Assembly (NCBI RefSeq): GCF_014466955.1
Contig: NZ_AP023396.1
Location: 7,564,001 to 7,628,000 of the forward strand
Direction: 5' to 3'
DNA length: 64,000 bases
Source: Nocardia wallacei
GTDB lineage: Bacteria > Actinomycetota > Actinomycetes > Mycobacteriales > Mycobacteriaceae
The notes under the pieces are model-generated. The model saw only the letters and a list, made by a program, of their open reading frames with translations. It had not been told where the DNA came from and made no database searches. This document shows, piece after piece, positions 47,126 to 56,091 of this stretch. The first letter of the stretch is position 1. Each line of letters begins with the position of its first letter. A program made the position numbers and the translations under genes.

Positions 47126-47911
47126 TCAGTGTGAGCGCGTGATGAGCGCGTTGGCGGTACGAACGAGCCAGTTGGGGGCGTATTTCCCGGCGGCGGCAAG
47201 GACTTTCGCCTGTGCGCCGATCGAGTAGTGCACCCGCGGCAGCAGGCCGCGGCGCCGGGTGGCATGCCAGATCCCTTCGGCCACATCGTCGACGGTCAAC
47301 CGCACCCCCAGCGATCGGGTGGACCCGGTCTGCACTCCCGCGAGCATTCCGGTCGCGACGAACAGCGGCCAGACCGCCAGCACCCGGATGTCGTGCCGGC
47401 GCCATTCCAGGTCGAGCGCCTCGGTGAGGTTGCGCACCGCGGCCTTGCTCGCCCCGTACGTCGCGAGTTCGGCCTGCCCGTAGATCGCCGAGGCCGAACA
47501 CAGGTTCACCACCTGAGCCCCGGGCGTATCCCGTAGATACGGGAACGCGGCCTGAGTGCCCGCGATGACCCCGACCAGATTCACCGCCACGATCGCCTGG
47601 TGCGCGGCCGGGTCGACGGTTTCGAACGGACCGGCGCGCAGGATTCCGGCGTTGTTCACCAGCACATCCAAACGCCCTGTGCTGGAATGTAGTTCACCCA
47701 GACGTTCGGCCCACTGCGCGGCATCGGTCACATCCAGCACCCCGATATCGGCGGTCCCTCCGGCCGCACGGATCTCCCCCGCCAGCTCCCGCAGCCCCGC
47801 GTCATCGAGGTCGTAGGCGCCGACGTGATATCCGCGCGCGGCGAACAGCAACGCCGTCGCGCGCCCGATTCCCGCGGCCGCGCCGGTAACGAAGACCACC
47901 GGTTTCTCCAT
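47126..47911 (-). CDS. Short-chain dehydrogenase/reductase
   Basis: 261 residues, classical SDR. VTGAAAGIGRA (cofactor loop, residues 9-19), DVTDAAQW, VNNAGILRAG, the catalytic Ser region NLCSASAIYG, and ATYGASKAAV (Tyr and Lys). Asp at the end of beta-2 (AYDLDDAG) suggests NAD(H). Substrate unknown; similar proteins act on hydroxyacyl or steroid substrates. ATG 47911 may be leaderless (TATGCT just upstream). Confidence 0.9.
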   Translation of the reverse strand: MEKPVVFVTGAAAGIGRATALLFAARGYHVGAYDLDDAGLRELAGEIRAAGGTADIGVLDVTDAAQWAERLGELHSSTGRLDVLVNNAGILRAGPFETVDPAAHQAIVAVNLVGVIAGTQAAFPYLRDTPGAQVVNLCSASAIYGQAELATYGASKAAVRNLTEALDLEWRRHDIRVLAVWPLFVATGMLAGVQTGSTRSLGVRLTVDDVAEGIWHATRRRGLLPRVHYSIGAQAKVLAAAGKYAPNWLVRTANALITRSH

Positions 47912-48316
47912 GTGCCGCAGCATATGCGGCCCCACCCGGCCGCGGCCCCGCGAACACTCTTCGCGCACCCCGTGCCCATTCCCGCACCCCCGAGCATTCC
48001 CATCCGGCGGGCGAGGAGACGGTGCAGGACGGGCCGATGCTGTGCGTCCACTCACAACCGCGCCGGGTCGGCTATCGCGGACGGTGGGTGGGCATCCGTA
48101 TCGTCGCAGCTGGGAAGGGCTGCGCGGAAGTCGGGAAGGTTCGCCGCACCGTACCGGTACTCATTGTGGCACAGCACAATTGGCAGGTCATCCGCTGTTT
48201 GCGGGGGCGGTGGTCCCCTAGTCTGGAGCGATCGGCCGCCGGTGTGGCGGTGGGGTCGGCCGGCCTCGGGATCGGGCGCGCCCGCCGTCGGCCGCGGCGA
48301 CAGTGAGGAGAATGCG
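47912..48316. other. Intergenic, divergent promoter region with palindromes
   Basis: 405 bp between the SDR and the lipase. Contains GTACCGGTAC (48151-48160) and an 18-bp inverted repeat, both listed. No gene is supported. Confidence 0.5.
48151..48180. promoter_or_regulatory. Adjacent palindromes upstream of the lipase gene
   Basis: GTACCGGTAC at 48151-48160 is a perfect 10-bp palindrome. ATTGTG-GCACAG-CACAAT at 48163-48180 is a perfect 6-bp inverted repeat with a 6-nt spacer. Together they look like one or two operators, 137 bp before the start codon. Confidence 0.5.
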
Positions 48317-49726
48317 ATGACCGTCATCGGCGTCGTCGAGAAAGTCGGCGGCATCGCGATACCGGGCGTCGCCACGCTCGCCGGAATCGTCAGAACCATC
48401 GCCCGCACCGACCCGGCCGGGCGGTCCGCGGCCCGACCACTGCTGCCCTCGCGGGATCCGTTCCGGCACGCACCCGCCGACCTGGCCGACTACGCCCCGG
48501 GCACCGTCCTGCGCAGCCGTCCCGTGCAGATCGCGCTGTTCGGTCTCATCCCGCAGCGGATCCGGGCCTGGCAGCTGCTGTACCGCAGCACCGATCTACA
48601 CGGCCGCCCCGAGGTCGCCGTCACCACCGTGCTGCTGCCCGACGGCGACGACTCGGACACCACCGAGCGCCCCCTGCTCGCGTTCCAATCGGCCATCGAC
48701 GCGGTCTGCGAGCAATGCGCGCCGTCCTATGCCCTGCGCCGCGGCGCCTTCGTATTCGGGTCCATCACCCAACTGGAGTATCTGCTGGTCGCCAATGCGC
48801 TGCGGCGCGGCTGGGCGGTGAGCATCGCCGACCACGGCGGTCCGAGCGGGCATTTCGGCGCCCCGCGCGAGCCGGGCTACCGTGCGCTCGACGGCATCCG
48901 CGCGGCACAGCGCTTCGCGCCGCTCGGTCTGCACACCGGCACACCGGTCGCGGTGTGGGGTTATTCGGGCGGCGGCATGGCCAGTTCGTGGCTGGTGGAG
49001 ATGGCCCCGGCCTACGCACCCGAACTCGATATCGTCGGCGCGGCGATGGGCGCGCCGGTCGGCGATCCCGGCGAGGTCTTCCTGCGGCTCAACGGCGGCC
49101 GCTACGCCGGATTCCCGGCCATCGTGATCGCGGCGCTGCGCAAGATCTATCCGGTGCTGGGCCGAGTTCTCGACGAGCACCTCTCACCCGAGGGCCTGGA
49201 GCTGGTCGACAAGGCGGCCCGGCTGACACCGCTCGTCGCGCTGCCCGCACTGGCCCGCCGCAACGTTTCCGACTACCTGACCCGCCCGCTGGAGGAGATC
49301 CTGGACGAACCGGAAATGCGCGACGTATTCGACGACCTACGCCTGGGCACCGCCGCCCCGCGCTGCCCGCTGCTGGTGACCCAGCCGGTGCACGACCGCA
49401 TCATCCACGCCGACGGCGTCGAGGCTCAGCTCGACCGCTACCGCCGCGGCGGCACCACCGTGGTCTATCTCCGCGACCGTCTCAGTGACCATTTCTCGCT
49501 GCTGCCGCTGTCCACGCCGCTCAGCCTGAACTGGCTCGCCGACCGGATCGCCGGGCACCCGGTGACGGACACCACATCACGGATTGTCTGGTCGGTGCTG
49601 GCGGCTCCGGCAAGCTGGCGGGGCCTACTCGAAATGGCAGGTACGGCAACACGAGTCGTACTCGGCCGGCCGCTGCGCCAGCGGTCCGAGCCCGTCCTGC
49701 GCCGCGCCGACACCTTGGCCGCCTGA
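48317..49726 (+). CDS. Secretory-lipase-family hydrolase, catalytically intact
   Basis: 469 residues of the same PF03583 family as the gene at 14174. Here the nucleophile elbow is complete, WGYSGGGMASSW, and the C-terminal region has VTQPVHDRIIHADG (acid) and LSDHFSLLPL (catalytic His). It should hydrolyse acyl esters. There is no clear signal peptide, only a weakly hydrophobic N-terminus (VVEKVGGIAIPGVATLAGIV), so location is uncertain. ATG 48317 with GAGGAG six bases upstream. Monocistronic, before trmB. Confidence 0.88.
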   Translation: MTVIGVVEKVGGIAIPGVATLAGIVRTIARTDPAGRSAARPLLPSRDPFRHAPADLADYAPGTVLRSRPVQIALFGLIPQRIRAWQLLYRSTDLHGRPEVAVTTVLLPDGDDSDTTERPLLAFQSAIDAVCEQCAPSYALRRGAFVFGSITQLEYLLVANALRRGWAVSIADHGGPSGHFGAPREPGYRALDGIRAAQRFAPLGLHTGTPVAVWGYSGGGMASSWLVEMAPAYAPELDIVGAAMGAPVGDPGEVFLRLNGGRYAGFPAIVIAALRKIYPVLGRVLDEHLSPEGLELVDKAARLTPLVALPALARRNVSDYLTRPLEEILDEPEMRDVFDDLRLGTAAPRCPLLVTQPVHDRIIHADGVEAQLDRYRRGGTTVVYLRDRLSDHFSLLPLSTPLSLNWLADRIAGHPVTDTTSRIVWSVLAAPASWRGLLEMAGTATRVVLGRPLRQRSEPVLRRADTLAA

Positions 49727-49785
49727 ATGCGGTGCCACAGCCGTCGGTGCGGTCGATTGCTGCGCTAATCATCGAATACTGGACA

Positions 49786-50625
49786 ATGGACGCCGTGAAC
49801 GACGCCGCGAAACCCAACGCCGGGAGCGACGGGCCTGTGGGCGGCAGCCTGCGCCACGACGACGGGCCCCGCGGACGGCGCATCGACACAGCCGAGCCCG
49901 GCGGGCATCCGACCGGCTCCCGCCTCTATCCCCGAGTCACCAGCTTCCGCTCGCGGCGCGGCGCGCTCACGCCGTCCCAGCAGCAGGCGTGGGAGCGGAC
50001 GTGGCCACGCATCGGCCGCGAGGTGTCCGACGATCCGCTCGACGCCGCCGCCTGGTTCGGCCGCGAGGCGCCGCTCATCGTGGAGATCGGCTGCGGTACG
50101 GGCACCGCCACCGCGGCCATGGCACAGGCGGAACCGCAGTTCGACCTGATCGGCATCGAGGTCTACAAACCCGGCCTGGCGCAGCTGGTGCAGCGCATCG
50201 AACGCGAGGGCATCGAGAACATCCGGCTGCTGCGCGGCGACGCGGTCGACGTACTCGAACACATGATTGCCAAAAATTCGCTCACTGGCGTCAGAGTCTT
50301 CTTCCCGGATCCGTGGCCCAAGGCGCGCCACCACAAGCGGCGATTGCTGCAGCCGGACACGGTGGCGCTGATCGCCAGCCGCCTGAAGTCCGGCGGCGTG
50401 TTGCACGTCGCCACCGACCACGCGGGCTACGCCGAGCACATCGCCGCGGTCGGCGCCGAAGAACCACAGCTCATCGGCATGAACGAGGCGACAGGCGGAG
50501 ATCCGGAGCGGTTCCGCGCCACCGCCCCGATCGGGTTCGACCGGCCCGTCACCAAGTTCGAAAGCAAGGCACATCGTGCCGGTAGCGCCATCACCGAGCT
50601 CATTTGGGGGAAGATCGACTTATGA
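49786..50625 (+). CDS. trmB: tRNA (guanine-N7-)-methyltransferase
   Basis: 279 residues. Forms m7G46 in tRNA using SAM. Motifs: VEIGCGTGTATAAM (SAM loop), IGIEVYKPGL, and the TrmB signature VRVFFPDPWPKARHHKRRLL; ATDHAGYAEH near the C-terminus. The first 60 residues are a polar extension. ATG 49786 is probably leaderless (AATACT at 49775-49780); the frame upstream lacks a signal. The stop overlaps the next start as ATGA. First gene of trmB-NYN-mmpL3, the order also seen in mycobacteria. Confidence 0.95.
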   Translation: MDAVNDAAKPNAGSDGPVGGSLRHDDGPRGRRIDTAEPGGHPTGSRLYPRVTSFRSRRGALTPSQQQAWERTWPRIGREVSDDPLDAAAWFGREAPLIVEIGCGTGTATAAMAQAEPQFDLIGIEVYKPGLAQLVQRIEREGIENIRLLRGDAVDVLEHMIAKNSLTGVRVFFPDPWPKARHHKRRLLQPDTVALIASRLKSGGVLHVATDHAGYAEHIAAVGAEEPQLIGMNEATGGDPERFRATAPIGFDRPVTKFESKAHRAGSAITELIWGKIDL

Positions 50626-51365
50626 GCGTGAGCGAGATGGCCCACGAGGTCATGGATGTTGCCGGAATAATGCACGGCACCTCCTCGGAGGGGCACGCGG
50701 GCGTGCCCGGATCGGGTAACACCGCGGACATGCGCCGGGTGCTACTCGTCTGGGACGCCCCGAACCTCGATATGGGCCTGGGCGCGATCCTCGGTGGCCG
50801 GCCCACCGCGGCGTACCGGCCGCGCTTCGACGCGCTCGGCAGATGGCTGCTGGCCCGCACCGCCGAACTGTCGGTGGGCAGTGTGCAGCGGGTCGAGGCG
50901 GAGGCGACGGTGTTCACCAACATCGCGCCCGGCACCGCCGACGTGGTCCGCCCGTGGGTGGAGGCGCTGCGCAACGTGGGCTACGCGGTCTTCGCCAAGC
51001 CCAAGATCGACGAGGATTCCGACGTCGACAGCGACATGCTGGCGCACATCGAGACGCGCCGCCGCAACGCCGGACTGGCCGGCATCATGGTCGCGTCGGC
51101 CGACGGCCAGGCCTTCCGCGAGCCGCTCGAGGAACTCGCGGCGAGCGGAGTTCCGGTGCAGGTGCTGGGATTCCGCGAGCACGCCAGCTGGGCGGTGACG
51201 TCCGATATCCTCGAATTCATCGACCTCGAGGACATCCCGGGTGTGTTCCGCGAACCGCTGCCCCGGGTCTCTCTCGACTCGCTGCCCGAAGAGGGAGCCT
51301 GGCTGCAGCCCTTCCGGCCGCTGTCGGCCCTGCTCACCTCCCGCCCCGCTCAAGGAGTCGCTTAG
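50622..51365 (+). CDS. NYN-domain (PIN-like) putative nuclease
   Basis: 247 residues, Rv0207c-type. NYN domain: RRVLLVWDAPNLDMGLGAIL with the first catalytic aspartate, KIDEDSDVDSDMLAHI and GIMVASADGQAF with further acids; the family cleaves RNA with Mg2+. ATG 50622 overlaps trmB by four bases with GGGGGAAG upstream. Its TAG stop shares one base with the mmpL3 GTG. Conserved linkage of a tRNA enzyme, a nuclease and a lipid flippase is unexplained. Confidence 0.88.
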   Translation: MSVSEMAHEVMDVAGIMHGTSSEGHAGVPGSGNTADMRRVLLVWDAPNLDMGLGAILGGRPTAAYRPRFDALGRWLLARTAELSVGSVQRVEAEATVFTNIAPGTADVVRPWVEALRNVGYAVFAKPKIDEDSDVDSDMLAHIETRRRNAGLAGIMVASADGQAFREPLEELAASGVPVQVLGFREHASWAVTSDILEFIDLEDIPGVFREPLPRVSLDSLPEEGAWLQPFRPLSALLTSRPAQGVA

Positions 51366-54300
51366 TGTTCACCCGCTGGGGCGAGCTGGTCTACAGATTT
51401 CGCTTCCTCGTTCTGGCCGCGGTCGTGGCCGCGCTGCTCGCCCTCGGCGGCTTCGGCTTCGGCATCGAGAAACACCTCAGCGCCAGCGGATGGGACGATC
51501 CGACCTCGCAGTCGACACAGGCCGCGCAGCTGAAGGACGCGGCCTACGGCCGCGACCACACCGGCGACGTGATCCTGCTCTACACCGCGCCGGACGGGAA
51601 GACCGTCGACGACCCCGAGTTCAGCAAGAAGGTCACCGACAGTCTCGTCGCGCTGCCGAAGCAGTACCCGGATCAGATCGACAAGATCAATGTGGCGTAC
51701 TGGCGGGCCACCGGCGGCGCCCAGTGGACGACGACGGGCGTGGCCACCCCGGACAAGAAGACCACCTTCGCCACCCTCGCCATCAAGGGCTCCAACGACA
51801 CCGAGATGGTGAACAACTTCCGCGAGGTCAAGGACGTCTTCGACATCCCGGGCGTGGAGGTCGAGGTCGCGGGCATGCAGGCGGTCTCCGGCACGCTCAA
51901 CGACACCATGGCGCAGGACCAGAAGCGGATGGAAGTCATCGCCATCCCGGTGGTCGCGGTGCTGCTGTTCTTCATCTTCGGCGGTGTGGTCGCGGCCGCG
52001 CTGCCGCTGATCGTCGGCGGGCTGACGGTGCTCGGCGCGAACGGCATCGTCATGGCGATCACCAAGTTCACCGAGGTGAACTCGTTCGTCAGCCCGGTGG
52101 TGTCGATGATCGGGCTGGGTCTGGCCATCGATTACGGCCTGTTCATAGTCAGTCGTTTCCGCGAGGAACTCGCCGAGGGGTACAGCACCGGTTCCGCGGT
52201 GCGCCGTTCGGTGATGACCGCGGGCCGCACGGTGGCGATGTCGGCCACCATGATCATCGCGGCCAGCGCGGGCATGCTGTTGTTCCCGCAGGGCTTCCTG
52301 AAGTCGGTGGCCTACGGCACCATCGCGACGGTGCTGCTGGCGGCGCTGACGGCACTGACCGTGCTCCCCGCGATCCTGTCCATCCTCGGTCGTCGCGTGG
52401 ACATGCTGGGGCTCAAGTGGTTCCGCAAGACCAAGACCGCCGAGGAGATCGAGAACGGCTTCTGGGGCAAGAGCACGCAGTGGGTGATGAAGCACCCGCT
52501 GAAGGTCGCGATCCCGCTGTGCATCCTGCTGTTGCTGCTGATCATTCCGGTGAAGGACCTGAAGTTCGGCGGTATCAGCGAAACCTATCTGCCGCCGGAC
52601 AATCCGACCCGGGTCGCGCAGGAACAGTTCGACGCGCTGTTCCCGCAGTATCGGTCCAATCCGTTGCAGATCGTCATGGTCACCGACAACCCCAGCGGCA
52701 TCTACAACATCCTGCAGGAAGCCAACGAGGCGCCGGGTCTGGCCACCAAGTTCAAGACGCCGGATTCGCCGCCGGGCGGTTCCAACGTGTGGGCCACGCA
52801 GGCGACGCTGGTCGACGCCGACACCACGACCGCCGACGAGGCGATCGACTATCTGCGCTCCAACGTCACGGTCCCCGACGACATGCAGTTCATGGTGACC
52901 GGGCAACCGGCCATCCAGAAGGACAGCATCGACGCGCTGCTCACCCGGATGCCGCTGATGATCGCGCTGGTCGTGCTGGTCACCACGCTGCTGATGTTCC
53001 TGACGTTCGGCTCGCTGGTACTGCCGATCAAGGCCGCGCTGATGAGCGCGCTCGGTCTCGGCTCCACGCTCGGCATTCTGACCTGGATCTTCGTCGACGG
53101 GCACGCGGCCGGGCTGCTCAATTTCACGCCGCAGCCGATCATGTCGCCGGTACTGGTGCTGATCATCGCGATCATCTACGGCCTGTCGACCGACTACGAG
53201 GTGTTCCTGCTCTCTCGCATGGTCGAGGCGCGCACCATGGGCGCGAGTACCACCGAGGCGGTCCGGATCGGCACCGCGCAGACCGGCCGGATCATCACCG
53301 CGGCCGCGCTGATCCTGCTGGTGGTGACGGGCGCGTTCGCGTTCTCCGACCTGGTGATGATGCAGTACATCGCCTACGGCATGATCGCCGCGCTGTTCAT
53401 CGACGCCACCGTGCTGCGCATGCTGCTGGTGCCGGCGACCATGAAGCTGCTCGGTGACGACTGCTGGTGGGCGCCGAAGTGGATGAAGAAGATTCAGCAG
53501 AAGATCGGCCTCGGCGAGCCCATCCTCGACGACGAGCGGCCCGGCACCGACGAGCTGGTCGACCTGGTGAAGACCACTCCGGTCACCGATCCGGTGACGC
53601 TGCAGATTCCGGTGCTGGCCGACGGCACTCCGGCCAAGCCCGCGCGTAAGAAGAAGCCCAAGCGGGCGCGGTTCATCGGCGGAGTGGACGGCGAGGCGCC
53701 GACGCAGCGGCTCGGCGAGATTCGGACCGAACCGGGGCGGCCGGGCGACACCGGCAACCTTTCGCGGGTTCCGGATGCGGCACAGGAGGATTCGGAGAGC
53801 GATCCGGCCGCCCTGTCGTCCGGCACCGCGTCGCTGTTGAATCTCGGTACCGAGCAAGACGTTCCGGGCGATGGTGCCGCGGCCGAGCGCGGCGGAGCGT
53901 CGGATTCGGGTACGGCGCAACAGAATTCCGCCGGGCCGCAGGGCCGCGGACCGCAGCCGGGCATGTTCGCGCCGCAGACGACCCCGCAGACGAACCTGAA
54001 ACTGCCGCGGGCCATCGAACCGCAGTCCGGCGTGATCGGCGTGACGCCGCGTTCCGAGGCCATGCCGACGACTCCCGTCCGCACACAGTCCGTCACGCCG
54101 CCGAATGCCCCTCGCCGGGCGCAACCGTCCGCGCCCACGCCGCCGGAGCCGCCCGAATCGGCCACGGAGACATCGCAGTCCGCTCCCGGGCCGACGCCGC
54201 CGATCCGGCCGTCGCTGTCCGGGCCGCTGCCACAGCCCCCGCGGGCGGCCTCGGAGGAGCCCCGGGCCTCGATGCCCTCCATCTCGACACCCTCGGTGTC

Positions 54301-55354
54301 GACGCCCGCCATCTCGACGCCGCAGACGGCGCGACCGCCGCTGCCGCCACGAACCGTCCGGCCGCAGGAGCAGACGCGGCCCACCGAGCCGTCGAAATCC
54401 GCCGCGCCCAGTGAGCCGACACAGCCGACCGCACCGGTCGGCACCACACCCCGAGTGCTGCCACCGCAGCCGGGGGTGGCGCCGCACCCCGCCAGCCGCG
54501 CACAGCTGTTCCATTCCGGTCCGAGTCACGAGAGTCCTTCGCCCGCAAAGGATCCCGCGTCGGCACCGGATCAGGGATATCCCACCTCGGACCAGGGTTC
54601 CTCGGCCGCCGAACGGAAGTTCATCGAGCCCGGGCAGCGGTCCGGCGTATCGGAGGACTCCTACGGCGCACCCGAGGCGCCGCGCACCCCGCCCGGCAAG
54701 TTGCTTCCCGCCCCCGAGCGCCGCTACAGCCCGACCGACGGCGCATACCAGGCACCGGAGCAGTCGTACGAGCCAACCGAAAACCCTTACCCGGCACCGG
54801 AACAGCCGTACACCGCGTCCGGCCGGTCATACGCCGACTCCCACCAGGCCTACAGCGCAACCAGCGAGCCCTACCCCGCCCCCGAACAGCCCTACCGCTC
54901 CACCGGCGAGCCCCATTCCACACCCGAACAGCGCTACGGTCTCACCGGCGAGGCCGGCATCGCACCCGAACAGCGCTACGGTGCTGAGGGCGAATCGAAC
55001 GACGCACTTCAGCGGGACCACGGTGGCTCCCGTGAGACCTACTCCGAGCCCGAACCGGGAGACGGTGGTTACACCGCGCCTGAGCAGGCCTATCTGTCCG
55101 AACACCAGGCTTACAGCGCGGCGGACCAGTCGTCTACTGCGCCAGAGCAATCGGCGAACCAGGCCGAGACGCCGGACGCCGCCGGGGACCAGCCGGACGA
55201 TACCGAACGCAACACCATCGAACGCTGGATGGCCGACCTCCGCTCCTCCCGACGCCGCCCGGGACATCCGGATCCGGACGAGGGCAAGCACTCCGGCGGA
55301 GCCGGTCGCACCGTCAGCGTGAACGAACTGCTCCGCCGCCAGAACCGCGACTGA
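51365..55354 (+). CDS. mmpL3: Mycolic acid (TMM) flippase of the RND superfamily
   Basis: 1329 residues. MmpL family transporter moving trehalose monomycolate across the inner membrane using the proton gradient. The two charge-relay pairs are intact: Asp256-Tyr257 (GLAIDYGLFIVSRF, TM4) and Asp610-Tyr611 (GLSTDYEVFLLSRM, TM10). Twelve helices and two porter loops end near residue 700. The C-terminal tail (about 717-1329) is far longer than in Mycobacterium (about 944 in total there): proline-rich, then Tyr/Pro/Glu repeats such as YPAPEQPY and PEQRYG, ending VSVNELLRRQNRD. GTG 51365 with AAGGAG upstream overlaps the NYN stop by one base. Confidence 0.95.
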   Translation: MFTRWGELVYRFRFLVLAAVVAALLALGGFGFGIEKHLSASGWDDPTSQSTQAAQLKDAAYGRDHTGDVILLYTAPDGKTVDDPEFSKKVTDSLVALPKQYPDQIDKINVAYWRATGGAQWTTTGVATPDKKTTFATLAIKGSNDTEMVNNFREVKDVFDIPGVEVEVAGMQAVSGTLNDTMAQDQKRMEVIAIPVVAVLLFFIFGGVVAAALPLIVGGLTVLGANGIVMAITKFTEVNSFVSPVVSMIGLGLAIDYGLFIVSRFREELAEGYSTGSAVRRSVMTAGRTVAMSATMIIAASAGMLLFPQGFLKSVAYGTIATVLLAALTALTVLPAILSILGRRVDMLGLKWFRKTKTAEEIENGFWGKSTQWVMKHPLKVAIPLCILLLLLIIPVKDLKFGGISETYLPPDNPTRVAQEQFDALFPQYRSNPLQIVMVTDNPSGIYNILQEANEAPGLATKFKTPDSPPGGSNVWATQATLVDADTTTADEAIDYLRSNVTVPDDMQFMVTGQPAIQKDSIDALLTRMPLMIALVVLVTTLLMFLTFGSLVLPIKAALMSALGLGSTLGILTWIFVDGHAAGLLNFTPQPIMSPVLVLIIAIIYGLSTDYEVFLLSRMVEARTMGASTTEAVRIGTAQTGRIITAAALILLVVTGAFAFSDLVMMQYIAYGMIAALFIDATVLRMLLVPATMKLLGDDCWWAPKWMKKIQQKIGLGEPILDDERPGTDELVDLVKTTPVTDPVTLQIPVLADGTPAKPARKKKPKRARFIGGVDGEAPTQRLGEIRTEPGRPGDTGNLSRVPDAAQEDSESDPAALSSGTASLLNLGTEQDVPGDGAAAERGGASDSGTAQQNSAGPQGRGPQPGMFAPQTTPQTNLKLPRAIEPQSGVIGVTPRSEAMPTTPVRTQSVTPPNAPRRAQPSAPTPPEPPESATETSQSAPGPTPPIRPSLSGPLPQPPRAASEEPRASMPSISTPSVSTPAISTPQTARPPLPPRTVRPQEQTRPTEPSKSAAPSEPTQPTAPVGTTPRVLPPQPGVAPHPASRAQLFHSGPSHESPSPAKDPASAPDQGYPTSDQGSSAAERKFIEPGQRSGVSEDSYGAPEAPRTPPGKLLPAPERRYSPTDGAYQAPEQSYEPTENPYPAPEQPYTASGRSYADSHQAYSATSEPYPAPEQPYRSTGEPHSTPEQRYGLTGEAGIAPEQRYGAEGESNDALQRDHGGSRETYSEPEPGDGGYTAPEQAYLSEHQAYSAADQSSTAPEQSANQAETPDAAGDQPDDTERNTIERWMADLRSSRRRPGHPDPDEGKHSGGAGRTVSVNELLRRQNRD

Positions 55355-55368
55355 ACGCTCCGGTGAGC

Positions 55369-55386
55369 GATCGGCCGCGGCCGATC
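55369..55386. terminator. Bidirectional terminator between mmpL3 and XRE gene
   Basis: The perfect palindrome GATCGGCCGCGGCCGATC forms a hairpin in the 30-bp gap between convergent stops. Confidence 0.65.
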
Positions 55387-55993
55387 ACGTCCTGCGTGAG
55401 ATGAACATGATGTACTCGCAGGGCGCGTCCGTCCGGTTGGCGAAGCCGTGGTCGGCGTCGGCCTGGAAGAACAGCGAGTCGCCCGCGTGCAGGGTCTCGC
55501 TGATGCCGCCGATCGCGACGGTGAGGGTGCCTGCGAGCACCACGAGTTGTTTCTCGGTGCCCGGCGGATACGCGGGCAGCAGGCCGGTGGAGACCCGCGC
55601 GGGCAGGTAGTGGACGACCATCTCGGCCCCGCCCGCGCCCGGGGCCGCCGACACCATGTGCCGCTCGAAACCGGTTTCCGGGTCACGGAAGACAGGGCGC
55701 TCGTTCCTGCGCATGACAACGGCCGCACCGGGCGCGGCAGCGGCAGCCCCACCGATCAGCTCCGACAGCGACGCACCGAGCGCGTGGGCGATCTTGGACG
55801 CGACGCCGATCGTCGGGCTTTTCTCACCGCGTTCGACCTTGGACAGCATCGCCTTGCTGACCGACGACTGCGCGGCCAGTTGCTCCAGCGTCAGGCCCGC
55901 CTCCTCGCGGCGTCGGCGCACGTTCCGGCCGAAAGCGCCGGCCAGGTCGTCACCGTGCAGCGCCGCGGCCACGTTCCGGTCTTGCTCGACCAC
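55385..55993 (-). CDS. XRE-family regulator with cupin domain
   Basis: 202 residues. N-terminal helix-turn-helix (FGRNVRRRREEAGLTLEQLAAQSSVSKAMLSKVERGEKSP) and C-terminal cupin (LVVLAGTLTVAIGGISETLHAGDSLFFQADADHGFAN), a sensor for a small ligand. Start GTG or ATG at 55993. It faces the metallo-beta-lactamase-fold gene across 98 bp containing a perfect 15-bp inverted repeat, its likely operator. Confidence 0.9.
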   Translation of the reverse strand: MVEQDRNVAAALHGDDLAGAFGRNVRRRREEAGLTLEQLAAQSSVSKAMLSKVERGEKSPTIGVASKIAHALGASLSELIGGAAAAAPGAAVVMRRNERPVFRDPETGFERHMVSAAPGAGGAEMVVHYLPARVSTGLLPAYPPGTEKQLVVLAGTLTVAIGGISETLHAGDSLFFQADADHGFANRTDAPCEYIMFISRRT

Positions 55994-56039
55994 CCTGCTC
56001 CTCGATCACTAGGCGCCTGTGCTGCCGACAGTGTATGTT

Positions 56040-56073
56040 TCTCCGATAGAAGACGGTTGTCTTCTATCGGAGA
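56040..56073. promoter_or_regulatory. Perfect 15-bp inverted repeat, likely XRE operator
   Basis: TCTCCGATAGAAGAC (56040-56054), spacer GGTT, GTCTTCTATCGGAGA (56059-56073), midway in the divergent promoter region. It could also fold as an RNA hairpin, but the position favours an operator that controls both genes. Confidence 0.85.
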
Positions 56074-56091
56074 CGTACGGCCGGAGGTTCC

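Noticed and set aside
48163..48180. CRP site in ATTGTG-N6-CACAAT
   Set aside because: The distance between TGTG and CACA is shorter than in CRP sites; kept only as an unassigned inverted repeat.
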